Position numbers and translations under genes: made by a program. The notes beneath the pieces were generated by a model. It had not been told where the DNA came from, ran no database searches, and was given only the letters and a program-made list of their open reading frames with translations. From Verrucomicrobiia bacterium (GTDB taxonomy: Bacteria > Verrucomicrobiota > Verrucomicrobiia > Verrucomicrobiales > Akkermansiaceae), in contig JAUIGV010000001.1 in assembly GCA_030432565.1 (NCBI GenBank), positions 186,001 through 250,000 of the forward strand: a DNA stretch of 64,000 bases, in the 5' to 3' direction. Below, one piece after another: positions 30,494 through 39,532 of the stretch (positions are counted from its first letter, which is position 1; each line of letters begins with the position of its first letter).

Positions 30494-32419
30494 GTGGAAT
30501 TTGATGCAATGAATTGCAGGTTTGCCACTCTGATCACGCTCTTGATTCTGCTGTCAACAGCTCTCCTGACAGCATTGAGAGGTGATGAAATCGGAGATCA
30601 GGTGAATGCCCGCGTGGTGGATGGTGTGGCGATCACCGAAGGAGTGATCCGGGTTCGTCGACGGCATGAGAACGATATGGATTTCTCGAAATACAATCCG
30701 TTTTATTGGGAGGGCAGAAGGGCGTGGTTCAAGGTGGAAGACTATACACCGCGTGGTGAGAAGAAGATGGTCTTCACGCTTCGCACGGAGTGGCCTCAGG
30801 ATTACACCCCTAATCGAGGGGCTGACTTTTCGGCGATTTATAAGGGGGATCCACTCGGTGACGAGACCGGGCGAAGCAAGTTTGCGATGAACACCCGCAT
30901 GCGCCATCTTGGTGGCTTCACTCATTTCGAGCAGGAACTCGGGGAACTTTCGTTTCGCCAAAATCCGGAAGACTTGAAAGTGGGAAAGCAACTGACTTTT
31001 GAGTTTCGATTTTTCAATACCGAATCGCATCCGGGTTGGGCGAAGCAGAAGAAGCACAACCCGCACAATCTCTTCGCTTATTACTCTGAGTTCTTTCGCA
31101 TTAAAATTGGTGAGCCGGGTCTGCTGATCGACAATTTTGAATCACCAACCGATCCTGCATCGGCCAAGAGTTATGCCGGTGGGCGAACCACCATCCCCAC
31201 CGTTCGGGTTGAGCCTTGGGCTGCCTTGCAACAGCACGCGCTGAACTTAAAGCCGGAGAATGCGCAGGCCTTCCTCAGCGGGCGGGCTTGGTTTCACACC
31301 GACATGGTGAGTGGTAAACACCTGAGCGATCCGGCAGATGACAAGCCCTCGATCTTCTTTGATGAAATGCAGGCTGCGAGGAAGGGGCTGGCCGGAGAAG
31401 CCTATAATACCTGGTCGTGTAATAGCTGCCACATCCATAATGCCGGAGCACTTTTGCCGGCTCTTGGTGAACCTGTTCACACAACCGTACTAAGGCTTGC
31501 CGATCCGGATTCGCCGCACGGCAAGCAGCTGCAAACCGATGGGTCGGGTCGCGAAGGCACAGTGACGATTGGCAGGTATGAAACACATGAAGTGACGCTT
31601 GAAGATGGAACAGCGGTCGAACTCTCCAAGCCAATTTTTTTGATTGCTGGTGCCCGGGCGGTTGAGGTTTCACCCCGGACTCCGCCGGCTATTATCGGAG
31701 CTGGTTTGCTCGAAGCGGTCCCCGATGAAACCATTGTGGGATTGGCGAAATTCTCATCCGGCGAAATTCGCCGCGTTGGAAATAAAATTGGTCGATTTGG
31801 CTGGAAGGCGGGGCAGCCTACTGTGAATGATCAAAACAGGAGCGCCCTTCTTGAAGATATGGGAGTCGTAAAACTGGGGCCTTCAGCAATGGTCGAGCTA
31901 GAAGCTTACGTTTCTTTGCTGGGTGTGCCGCCGCGCACCAATCCCAGGCGGCCTGATGTCGTTCTGGGCGAGAAGATTTTCTTCGATCTCAATTGCCAGC
32001 AATGTCACTCGCCAAGCTTGCGGACCGGGAAATCCAGATTTCCCGAGCTGAGCGAGCAAACAATTCACCCCTTTACTGATCTGTTACTTCACGACATGGG
32101 TGAGGGCTTAAGTGACGGGAGTTCTTCGCCGCTCGCCAGCAAGTGGCGGACGGCGCCGCTTTGGGCGCTTAAGAACAAACGTCATGCTGCCGACGATCAG
32201 GTAGGCAGGTTCCGCTCCGGAGACATTCAGGTGACCTATCTCGATACGCAGAAGGCCGCCAACCAAAATCCCATTCAGCTCCTTCACGATGGCCGTGCCC
32301 GTAGTCTCGCAGAAGCAATCCTTTGGCACGGGGGAGAAGCGGGAGGTTCTGTGAAAGCTTACAAGGCACTGTCGCAAAAAGAGCGATCCTTGCTGGAATC
32401 CTACTTGTGGGATCTTTGA
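30494..32419 (+). CDS. Di-haem cytochrome c oxidoreductase (DHOR/thiol oxidoreductase-like)
   Basis: This 641-residue secreted protein has a hydrophobic signal ('LITLLILLSTALLTAL') and two haem c motifs, 'CNSCH' at 309-313 and 'CQQCH' near residue 500. The architecture fits the di-haem oxidoreductase family distantly related to cytochrome c peroxidases. The N-terminal 220 residues are a separate beta-rich domain. The GTG at 30494 has a well-spaced GGGAGGA (30481-30487) 6 bases upstream. The next ATG at 30509 lacks one, so the GTG start is preferred. It is divergent from the CxxCH protein gene, with 117 bases that must hold both promoters. Confidence 0.82.
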   Translation: MEFDAMNCRFATLITLLILLSTALLTALRGDEIGDQVNARVVDGVAITEGVIRVRRRHENDMDFSKYNPFYWEGRRAWFKVEDYTPRGEKKMVFTLRTEWPQDYTPNRGADFSAIYKGDPLGDETGRSKFAMNTRMRHLGGFTHFEQELGELSFRQNPEDLKVGKQLTFEFRFFNTESHPGWAKQKKHNPHNLFAYYSEFFRIKIGEPGLLIDNFESPTDPASAKSYAGGRTTIPTVRVEPWAALQQHALNLKPENAQAFLSGRAWFHTDMVSGKHLSDPADDKPSIFFDEMQAARKGLAGEAYNTWSCNSCHIHNAGALLPALGEPVHTTVLRLADPDSPHGKQLQTDGSGREGTVTIGRYETHEVTLEDGTAVELSKPIFLIAGARAVEVSPRTPPAIIGAGLLEAVPDETIVGLAKFSSGEIRRVGNKIGRFGWKAGQPTVNDQNRSALLEDMGVVKLGPSAMVELEAYVSLLGVPPRTNPRRPDVVLGEKIFFDLNCQQCHSPSLRTGKSRFPELSEQTIHPFTDLLLHDMGEGLSDGSSSPLASKWRTAPLWALKNKRHAADDQVGRFRSGDIQVTYLDTQKAANQNPIQLLHDGRARSLAEAILWHGGEAGGSVKAYKALSQKERSLLESYLWDL

Positions 32420-32445
32420 CCTGAAGCATGGTCGTCCTCTTTAGG

Positions 32446-32519
32446 CACCAGAGCTTGCCCGAATGTCTGGTCGACGCCAAAGTTTCTTTACCGTTCCGAT
32501 CGCCGATCAAGCTCTGGTG
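32446..32519. repeat. 12-bp perfect inverted repeat between convergent genes
   Basis: CACCAGAGCTTG at 32446-32457 and its exact reverse complement CAAGCTCTGGTG at 32508-32519 are separated by 50 bases. They lie between the ends of the di-haem gene and the beta-helix gene. No T-run follows either arm. It could be a bidirectional terminator or the relic of a small mobile element; the sequence does not decide between them. Confidence 0.45.
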
Positions 32520-32576
32520 TGGATCGGAAAATCCAATTTGGAACCTTTTCTTTGATCGAGCTCCAAAAGGCGAGGG

Positions 32577-34457
32577 TCACCCACCCGAGAAATAGTTCGT
32601 GCGATAGAATCGGAGGGGCGGGGAGGTAGAACCGGAGAGGAGTTCCAGGGTGAGGGTTGTTCGGACTCCTGTGGTGCTGGAACCCGAATTTGAGGTGTTG
32701 TAGTCGGTGCCTTCGATCATTTGTGACCAGTTGAGAAGGTCCGTTGATGTTTGAAATTCCACAGAAACATCCGCAGCGTTATTTCGGAAAGAGAGGGTCA
32801 GGGTGTGATCGTTGATTTTGGGGAGTAGCGACGGGTCATTTGGAGCGGTGGGGTCACCGCCAGCGGCATAGTCTCCGTAGTTGGTGACGCCGTTGTTGTT
32901 GTCGTCGCCACTTGGATTGGTGAAGCCAAGGGAGGTAAAAGTGACAAAGCCGCCTTCGTAGGCACCGAGGTCAATGGTGCCTATTTTTCGAGGATTGCCA
33001 GCCAGATCAGTCGCTGAAGAGTTGGAGTTGTTATCGCCGACATTGAGTGCGGGTGATCCGGTAAGGAGCCTCAGGTTCCCTCCAATGGTGGGCGCGGAAG
33101 CTGGATCGATTTCGCTGGTAAATAGAGGATCGGAAGGATCAAAGTTGGTTTTGGGGCTGGGGTCGGAGTCGAGACTTGCCTTCGAAAGGTTTGCAATGAG
33201 GCAATAGCTGTAAGTGGGATTACTATTATCATTGAAGATTGAGGAATCCTCGGTGGTGGTGCCAGAGCTGTCCCGGTTGTTCCAGATGATGCAGTTGTTG
33301 AGAATAGGGGAGGCTGCTGTGTTGAAGATTCCGCCACCGTTCAAGTCGGCGTTATTACCCTGGAAGGAGCAATTATTCAAAGTGGGTGAAGAGAAGGTGT
33401 TAAAAATCCCGCCGCCAAAGCTAGCGCTATTCCCCTGGAAAGAGCAGTTGTTGAGAGTGGGTGAAGAGAAGGAGAAATTGTAGATTCCCCCGCCACTGTT
33501 GGCGCTATTGCCACGGAAAGAGCAGTTGCTGAGAGTAGGAGACGAATTCGACGTATTGTAAATTGCGCCTCCGACGTCGCTCGTACTATTGCCCTCGAAG
33601 GTGCAGTTGTTTAGTGCGGGCGAGGAATTTGAGGTGTTGTAAATTGCACCGCCAAGAAAGCCGGCGTAATTGGTCAGGAAGGAACATTCGCTAAGAGTGG
33701 GCGAGGAGGAGGTGTTGTAAATTGTGCCGCCACTGGAGTCAGCGAAATTGTCCCGGAAAGAGCAGTTGTGGAGAGTAAGTGAGGAGGAGGAACTGTAGAT
33801 CCCGCCTCCCAGGCTGGCATTGTTTCCCTTGAAGGAGCAGTTGTTGAGAGTGGGCGAGGAGGATGAACTGTAAATTCCGCCGCCAAAGTTGGCGGAATTA
33901 CCCTGGAAGGTGCAGTTGTTGAGAGTGGGTGATGCTGAGTTGCAGCGCATGCCTCCTCCTCTTTCATTGGGGAAATCACTGTTTGCATTCCCCCCCTTGA
34001 TGATGAGTCCGTCAAGAACGGTGGCTGTTGTGACGGCTGTCGAGGTGCCATCGGCGAAGAGGACATTGAAGGCGTTGTCGGTATTTTTGATGAAGTCAGC
34101 CTGGTCGTTTTGTCGCAGATCTCCGGACAAGATTGTGGGATTTGTGAACGGGTCACGGGGCCCCCCTCCGACTGGGTAACCTCCATTAATGGTGATCCCT
34201 TCGATTAGCCTGAAGGTGGAGTTGCGGTTGTTGTTTTTCTGCCCTGCACCCTCGTCGGGATAGTATGCGCCTCGTGCGACACGGATTTCATCGCCGGTGG
34301 TGGCGATGGCGAGAGCGTCTTGCAAGGTAACGAAAGCCCGGGTCCATGAGTTTCCATCCGGAGTTGCGGAACTTGCATTGGCGTCAACGAAAATGGTTTT
34401 AGCGTTGAGCGAGGCCAAAGTGAGTGAAATCAGAAAAAGTCGCAGGATTCTTTTCAC
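32577..34457 (-). CDS. Secreted right-handed beta-helix repeat protein
   Basis: This 626-residue protein starts with a signal peptide (about 1-19) and 'DANASSATPDGNSWTRAF', typical of pectate-lyase-like or polymorphic-membrane-protein-like parallel beta-helix proteins. Eight imperfect repeats of 25-27 residues follow at about 181-388, each with N-C-S/T-F and G-G-G/A-I-Y/F-N. The C-terminal 130 residues contain 'FQTSTDLLNWSQ' and end 'LRFYRTNYFSGG', a domain often seen at the ends of secreted Verrucomicrobial proteins. It is likely outer-surface or extracellular, as an adhesin or glycan-binding protein. No catalytic residues are evident. Confidence 0.85.
   Translation of the reverse strand: MKRILRLFLISLTLASLNAKTIFVDANASSATPDGNSWTRAFVTLQDALAIATTGDEIRVARGAYYPDEGAGQKNNNRNSTFRLIEGITINGGYPVGGGPRDPFTNPTILSGDLRQNDQADFIKNTDNAFNVLFADGTSTAVTTATVLDGLIIKGGNANSDFPNERGGGMRCNSASPTLNNCTFQGNSANFGGGIYSSSSSPTLNNCSFKGNNASLGGGIYSSSSSLTLHNCSFRDNFADSSGGTIYNTSSSPTLSECSFLTNYAGFLGGAIYNTSNSSPALNNCTFEGNSTSDVGGAIYNTSNSSPTLSNCSFRGNSANSGGGIYNFSFSSPTLNNCSFQGNSASFGGGIFNTFSSPTLNNCSFQGNNADLNGGGIFNTAASPILNNCIIWNNRDSSGTTTEDSSIFNDNSNPTYSYCLIANLSKASLDSDPSPKTNFDPSDPLFTSEIDPASAPTIGGNLRLLTGSPALNVGDNNSNSSATDLAGNPRKIGTIDLGAYEGGFVTFTSLGFTNPSGDDNNNGVTNYGDYAAGGDPTAPNDPSLLPKINDHTLTLSFRNNAADVSVEFQTSTDLLNWSQMIEGTDYNTSNSGSSTTGVRTTLTLELLSGSTSPPLRFYRTNYFSGG
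33294..33917 (-). repeat. Coding tandem repeats, 8 units of 75-81 bp
   Basis: Eight imperfect direct repeats within the beta-helix gene encode the N-C-S-F ... G-G-I-Y-N unit. Units differ by single codons and by short Ser/Asn insertions, so they remain in frame and the coil length stays near 25 residues. Such arrays can expand or shrink by recombination. Confidence 0.8.
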
Positions 34458-34534
34458 GAAACCATTCTAGACGCAGACCATGGAAAGGTCACGGTGAATC
34501 TCGGCCCTGAGTAGGCGTTCTGACATCTTCTCTC

Positions 34535-35194
34535 TTACTTGCCCCAAAGCTTGACGTCGTCAAAATCGTTCATGTCGTCGAACGAGCCAATGCCGATCCG
34601 GCCATTCCCAAAGGTCTTGTCGGTAGTCGTCATCACCGGCTTCTTCATGTCATCGAAGAAGATCTCGATCGTTCCCTTTGTGGAATCGCGCCGGACCTTG
34701 ACCTGGTGCCATTCGTTGTCCCATGGAATCTTATTTTTATTTTCGGTGAGTGCCTTTCGTGGTGCGTCATTGACGATCATGATCTGGCCGCTGTGGGGGT
34801 CGGGGCGTGCTCCGAGATGGACGTAGTAGAAGTGAGTTGAATCCTGATGATTGAAGAAGACGCAGCAGTCGCGATGGTTTCCGGTATCCTTCGTACTACG
34901 AACACGGAAAATGAGGATGAAGTCACTGAGTTTAATATCCTTGATTAAGGCAATGTGGAAGGGGCTGCGAACTTTTGGCCTGTAGTTATTCTTGCGGGAG
35001 TTGATTCCGAAGACGTGGTTCTTATCCACTTCCCGATGAGTCCAGCCCTTAGGGTCGGTGAGTTCCCAACGTTTGAATCCCTTTTCGAAGTCTTCGCTGA
35101 AGACAAGTGGAAGGTTCGTTAGGGGCTCGTCGGCCGGGATGGGTGCGAGAGCAAGTGTGATTAGTACAAGGATGGTTGAGAGCTTGGTTTTCAC
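34535..35194 (-). CDS. Secreted concanavalin-like (DUF1080-related) protein
   Basis: This 219-residue protein has a signal peptide (about 1-22, ending 'APIPADE') and one beta-sandwich domain. Features are 'FSEDFEKGFKRWELTDPKGW', 'LSDFILIFRVRSTKDTGNHRD', 'FYYVHLGARPDPHSGQIMIV' and 'NEWHQVKVRRDSTKGTIEIFFDD', all typical of the DUF1080/LamG-like family. It may bind or hydrolyse a disaccharide derivative. It stands apart from its neighbours (77 and 169 bases), so it is probably transcribed alone. Confidence 0.75.
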   Translation of the reverse strand: MKTKLSTILVLITLALAPIPADEPLTNLPLVFSEDFEKGFKRWELTDPKGWTHREVDKNHVFGINSRKNNYRPKVRSPFHIALIKDIKLSDFILIFRVRSTKDTGNHRDCCVFFNHQDSTHFYYVHLGARPDPHSGQIMIVNDAPRKALTENKNKIPWDNEWHQVKVRRDSTKGTIEIFFDDMKKPVMTTTDKTFGNGRIGIGSFDDMNDFDDVKLWGK

Positions 35195-35363
35195 GTGGAG
35201 TTGGAGCGTTTGGGTGGATTTGAGCCGGTTGATCGTGAACCTTCCGGAACTTTAGCTGTAGAATTGCTAAACCAACAAAGATTTATTGTGCACGAAAAAC
35301 TCAGCTGAGCCCAAGTCCGGAACAGGGTAGCCATTTAATCTCCACGAGACTGTGAGATTTTGG

Positions 35364-36979
35364 CTATGGCGTGGTGGCGCTTGAACCCAGGACACGGAAG
35401 AATCGCTTAGCGTAAGGACCGGGTGAGAGGGGCAGAGTTGTCCCGGTTAGGCCGTTATCTTTCTCCTGCCAGGTTTGCAGATCGGCTGAGTCTTCAAGGA
35501 GATAGGTTGATCCCGGGAGGCCCGGTTTCCATGACAGGGTTTGATCATCGAGTACAAGGACCGGCGCGCGGGACAGGGGATTGAGTATTACCTCAAAAAC
35601 GCGCCCTGATGCTCCGGTGTTCCCATGATTGCCGGCATCGGCCACGATTCCGCCAAAGATGTGTCCGATGACCATCTCCCGGGTGACGATAGCGAGATCG
35701 AGCACCTTGTGGGCAAGTTGGGGGATTTGAGCGGAAGGGTAGAATTCCGCATTGGTGCCAAAGCGCAACTCTCGTCCGTTTGATTGGAGTAGCGGGAATC
35801 GGGTCGGTAGCCAATACTGGCGGAACTTTCCCGTGGCATCCCGCACCACCAGCGAGCATTGGTTGGTGAAGGGAGCCTGGTCGTCACGGATAAAATCTCC
35901 GCTGGCGGAGTCCCGTTCGAGAATCGTAATTCCGCCAAAGAGGAGGAAGTGGCTTTCGTCGGTGACACGATTATGAAGTGAAGCCTTGGCAGAGTGATAG
36001 ACCTGAAAGCCTTGCTTAAGAGTGTCACCGGCGAGTGGCGCATCCATCGAAATCCTCCCCCCGCTTTCGATCATGACGGGGACGGTCCACACCCCGTTCT
36101 CAGGCGTAAACACGCCTGAGAGCACCACCGCTTTTTCTTCAAATTGGTTGAGCCCGGTCCGTTCCACCAGCGGGAGCACATTCAGATCCCGGCGACGGAA
36201 AGCATCGTTCCGGGCGGTCGAGAGCTTGGAGGCAGCCGGAACCACGGGAGTTCCTTCGGGACTGAAGTTCACCTGGAAACGTCTCACCTGACGGGTGTAG
36301 ACTCCGTTAAAGTTGGGGCGGTAGCGGCCTTCGTAATCTTGCCCGAAGATCAGTTGGTATTCGTCGCCGATCTTTTCGAGGCTCCCTCCGGTTACTTGAA
36401 AATAGGGATCTCGGATTTGCTTGATGTGCGTGCTTGCCAGACTGGTTTCGCTCCCCGGGGGTTGCTTGACCCACTGAATGAGTTCCGGAAGATGAATCGC
36501 CGTCAAGGTGTCGTAGGTGCGGTGATCGCCTACTGATCTTTTGTAACCATATCCGCCAACGACCAGTAGTGTTGCTCCGTCCTGGTGAAACTGGCAGTTG
36601 ACTGAAGAGAGACTGTCCACCTGGTCCCGGGTGAGACCGCTGGCGTTGGAGCTCTCGAGAGATTTGTGCCACGACTTCTTACCGATCGGGTCAACCACCC
36701 AGACTTCGCGGTTTTCAAAAAGAGGGTCAAAGGCTCCCCGGCCGGTCATTCCGTGCAAGCCATTGGTCCTTCCGGCAAGAAAGATCCAATGCCCATCCCA
36801 CTCTCCCGCAGCCACCGAGTGAATATTGGGCAATTCGGCCGGAGCAAAAGAGACTTCGCGAATGTCGACGGAATACGGGATGGAGCCACCAACAAGGGGG
36901 GATTAAAGGTGGCGGTTTGATGTTGGGCGAAAGCCAACAGCCCTCCGGCTGCGAAGGAAAAGATCAACCTGATCATCAT
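35364..36979 (-). pseudogene. Frameshifted secreted protein with Verrucomicrobial C-terminal domain
   Basis: The reading frame from the ATG at 36977-36979 (signal peptide 'RLIFSFAAGGLLAFA') is joined to the long downstream frame only by a one-base shift. The break is at a run of six G on the plus strand (36896-36901). One extra C on the coding strand would give 'FNPPLVGGSIPYSVDIREV', a natural sequence that continues into 'AELPNIHSVAAGEWDGHW'. The protein would be about 538 residues, beta-rich, ending with 'YLLEDSADLQTW', a common Verrucomicrobial C-terminal domain. It may be a pseudogene, a sequencing error in the homopolymer, or a phase-variable or slippage-dependent gene. The function is not recognised; the middle may be a propeller. 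Confidence 0.7.
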
Positions 36980-37060
36980 CACTTTCTCTGCCATTTCCTG
37001 CCACAAACGGGAAGGATATCTTTTCCGACGTGAATGCCCGCCCGACCCAATCGGAACGAC

Positions 37061-37699
37061 CTACGCCGGGCATTCGCTTGCTTTTGGCACACACAAGAGG
37101 ATGATCCGATAAGACGATGAAAAGGGAGTTGGCTCGTCCGATAGGACCTCGTACTTTTGTCCGCCTGCAATCTCCTCAAAGCTTCGGTTGATGTCGGTTC
37201 CGAAGACGCGCGTGAGGATGTTTAGAATCCGGCGGAGGCAGGAAGGCCGTCTTTTACCGGCGGGCAGAAATTTATCAAAGACAGCGACGTGACCGCCAGG
37301 CCGTAAGACCCGCAGGGCTTCCGCAAGACAGCGTCGAGGCTCGGGCACGACGCTGAGAATGAGAGTGAGAATCACCGCATCGAACTGCCTGTCAGCGAAG
37401 GGCAGCGACCGCGCATCGCCTTGTCGCAGATTGGCAACCTTGCCAAGTTGCCCGGCCGTTCTTCGGGCTCGGGAAAGCATGGCATCACTCAGGTCGATTC
37501 CGGCAATCTCCACTCCTTCAGGCACCAGAGGTAGATCTGCTCCTGTTCCAACCCCAATCAGGAGAACCTTCTGACCCGGTTTGAGTTTCAGGGCTTCAAT
37601 GGTGCGCCTCCGGGCGGCCCCGAAGGGTGCCATCGCCACCATCCGGTCATAGATCGGCGCCCAAAAGGCATAGATGATCCGGTTCCATTGGTTGGTCAT
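37061..37699 (-). CDS. Class I SAM-dependent methyltransferase, UbiE/PmtA-like
   Basis: This 212-residue cytoplasmic methyltransferase begins 'NQWNRIIYAFWAPIYDRMV', the start typical of UbiE-like and phosphatidylethanolamine N-methyltransferases. Motif I is 'VLLIGVGTGADLPLVP', followed by 'IAGIDLSDAML' and 'FDAVILTLILSVVPEPRRC'. Every SAM-binding motif is intact. The substrate is probably a lipid or quinone precursor, but the sequence alone does not decide. It does not appear to be part of an operon. Confidence 0.82.
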   Translation of the reverse strand: MTNQWNRIIYAFWAPIYDRMVAMAPFGAARRRTIEALKLKPGQKVLLIGVGTGADLPLVPEGVEIAGIDLSDAMLSRARRTAGQLGKVANLRQGDARSLPFADRQFDAVILTLILSVVPEPRRCLAEALRVLRPGGHVAVFDKFLPAGKRRPSCLRRILNILTRVFGTDINRSFEEIAGGQKYEVLSDEPTPFSSSYRIILLCVPKASECPA

Positions 37700-38137
37700 T
37701 TCGTGCGAAGGATCGTCTCTTTTTTATCCGATGGCCAGAGCGATTCCCTGCCCTGGCGGGCCCTCCTGGCGGCCAGCGAGATAAGCGAATCGAGGAGCAC
37801 GGTGAAAACCGAAGGAAATGGATTCCAGCCGCCGATTTGTGAAGTCAGAGGACGAGTGGCTTGAAAAATTCCGGGTTATCCAAAGCGGGAAGCCTTGGGA
37901 ACAGTTGCCCGGTTTGCTCGTCGATGCGCTCGGAGGCAGCCAAAACATCCGGGGTTGAACTCCCAGACAAAGACGGGCGAGGCAGGGTGAACTGGAAAGG
38001 CGGAGTGGAACGCTCGACAGCGACGGGGTAGGTGAAGCCAGTCACACGCACGCACGAACCATTGGATTGATCTGTATAAAGCTACAGGGTTTTCGTCTCG
38101 AATGGCCTTTGCAGACCAAAGTTCTATGCCCTCAAAA
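37700..38137. other. Intergenic stretch with no supported gene
   Basis: These 438 bases lie between the methyltransferase start and the DUF1552 gene end. Short frames exist on the minus strand. One at 37845-38051 ends 'LPALDNPEFFKPLVL' and looks protein-like over its last 30 residues, so a decayed gene end is possible. It has no start signal and no recognisable family. I see no RNA gene or repeat. Confidence 0.5.
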
Positions 38138-39532
38138 CTACACCCTCGCGAGGCCGCCTTGGTGGCCGGCGAACTCGTCTGTTTCGACTCCAAGTCTTTT
38201 TAAAATAGTGACGAAGAGGTGGGCGAGGGGGAGCTCCTGGTGTTCGGGGTCGCTTCGCCAGCCGACGTCGCTCGCGATACCAGCGTGAGCCTGGTTGTCT
38301 TCATTTCCTTTGCCGAACTTGAGATAGCGGCCATTTTGAAAGCCGAGATTTTTGCCGCCGGCAGAGATGATGGGGTAGTTTCGTGAGAGGTGGAAGCTGC
38401 TCGAAGCGGAGCCGTGCATGGCGAAGGTGTTGTCGAGAAGGCTGCCGCTGCCGTTGGGCTCGCGGGTGTCCTTGAGCTTTTGGATGAAGCGCCCAAACTC
38501 CTCCGCTTGAAAGCGGTTGTAGGTTCCGAGATTCCGCCAGCCGTTGGGCTTCTTGACGTCGTGAGTGAGGCTGTGGGCATTGTTTAGCCCGACGGCCCGG
38601 GCTAGGAGGTCCTGGGGGCCGCCTGTGTTTTCGCGGCCCATCATGTAGGTGGCTACGCGGGTGGAATCGCTGAGGAAGGCGAGATAGGTCAGTTCGTAGA
38701 TGGTCTGGATGTAGGCACGGCTGTCACGGACGGTGACATCGAGATTCAAGTGGCTGGAATCGACCTTGGGAAGCGGGGCATCGATCCATTGTTCGGCCTT
38801 GAGCAACTTGACTTCGGTATCGCGAACCGCGTCGAGGTATTGCTCGAGGGTCTCCCGGTCGTGGCGGGAGAGCTTGCGATTGAGCGAGCGGACATTACCA
38901 ACGAGGAGATCGAGGGCGCTCTTGCTCCGGGCGAGTTTGTCGCGGGTTTCCCGGCCTTGGGTGACAAAGAGGAGATCGAAGATTTTTTTAGGCCGGTTCA
39001 ACGAAGGAATCGGACGGCCTTGGTGGTCGAAGGAGGAGGTGTGGGTGGCCCGGGGTGCTCCGGTTCCGGCATTGGTGGACATGACCAGCGAGGAGTGGCG
39101 GGTGTGCCGGCCCACGTGAGCAGCGATCACCTGGTCGAGAGAGACGGAGTTCTTGTAAGGCCCGCTGCTGCCGGTATCGGCTCCGGTGAGGTATTGATCG
39201 GCATTGGCATGTCCGATGACCTTTCGGACAGCCGGGTGCGAGAGGCCGGAGTAGATGGTAATGTCACCGCGCAGTGGTTCGAGCACATCGAGAACCTTGC
39301 TGAGGCGAAAGTCCCTTTCACCTCCCTGGGGGAACCAGCTCCAGTCTTCCCATGCCGGATCATCCCGCCGAGGCAGGCCGACTCCGTCCGGATGGTAGAT
39401 GCTTACAAAGCGGGCCATTTTTTCCCGAGCTTCGTCTCTGGCGGCAAAGGTTTCCATCCAGGGCAAGGCGAGCCCGATGCCGGCGCACCGAAGAAAGTTC
39501 CGTCGTTTTATCATTGGAGTGCGTTTAGTCAT
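38138..39532 (-). CDS. DUF1552 family secreted protein
   Basis: This 464-residue member of the DUF1552 family starts with a Tat-like signal ('KRRNFLRCAGIGLALPWME'). It contains family landmarks 'VSIYHPDGVGLPR', 'TIYSGLSHP' and 'SLDQVIAAHVG'. In PVC bacteria it is nearly always encoded with a DUF1592/DUF1588 cytochrome protein. Here its start overlaps the end of that gene by 8 bases. The pair is thought to act in the periplasm in degradation of complex organic matter, but no reaction is established. Related alkaline-phosphatase-like folds (DUF1501) play a similar part at 55769-57118. Confidence 0.88.
   Translation of the reverse strand: MTKRTPMIKRRNFLRCAGIGLALPWMETFAARDEAREKMARFVSIYHPDGVGLPRRDDPAWEDWSWFPQGGERDFRLSKVLDVLEPLRGDITIYSGLSHPAVRKVIGHANADQYLTGADTGSSGPYKNSVSLDQVIAAHVGRHTRHSSLVMSTNAGTGAPRATHTSSFDHQGRPIPSLNRPKKIFDLLFVTQGRETRDKLARSKSALDLLVGNVRSLNRKLSRHDRETLEQYLDAVRDTEVKLLKAEQWIDAPLPKVDSSHLNLDVTVRDSRAYIQTIYELTYLAFLSDSTRVATYMMGRENTGGPQDLLARAVGLNNAHSLTHDVKKPNGWRNLGTYNRFQAEEFGRFIQKLKDTREPNGSGSLLDNTFAMHGSASSSFHLSRNYPIISAGGKNLGFQNGRYLKFGKGNEDNQAHAGIASDVGWRSDPEHQELPLAHLFVTILKRLGVETDEFAGHQGGLARV

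Noticed and set aside
30426-30512. 28-codon frame upstream of the di-haem gene, as a leader peptide
   Set aside because: No ribosome binding site before its ATG and it overlaps the di-haem gene start; no attenuator structure seen.
33294-33917. Regularly spaced repeats resembling a CRISPR array
   Set aside because: The repeats are in frame, 75-81 bp, imperfect and encode a beta-helix coil; there are no cas genes.
37845-38051. Minus-strand frame ending 'LDNPEFFKPLVL'
   Set aside because: The end looks protein-like, but there is no credible start, no family and no conserved neighbour; kept only as a note in the intergenic entry.
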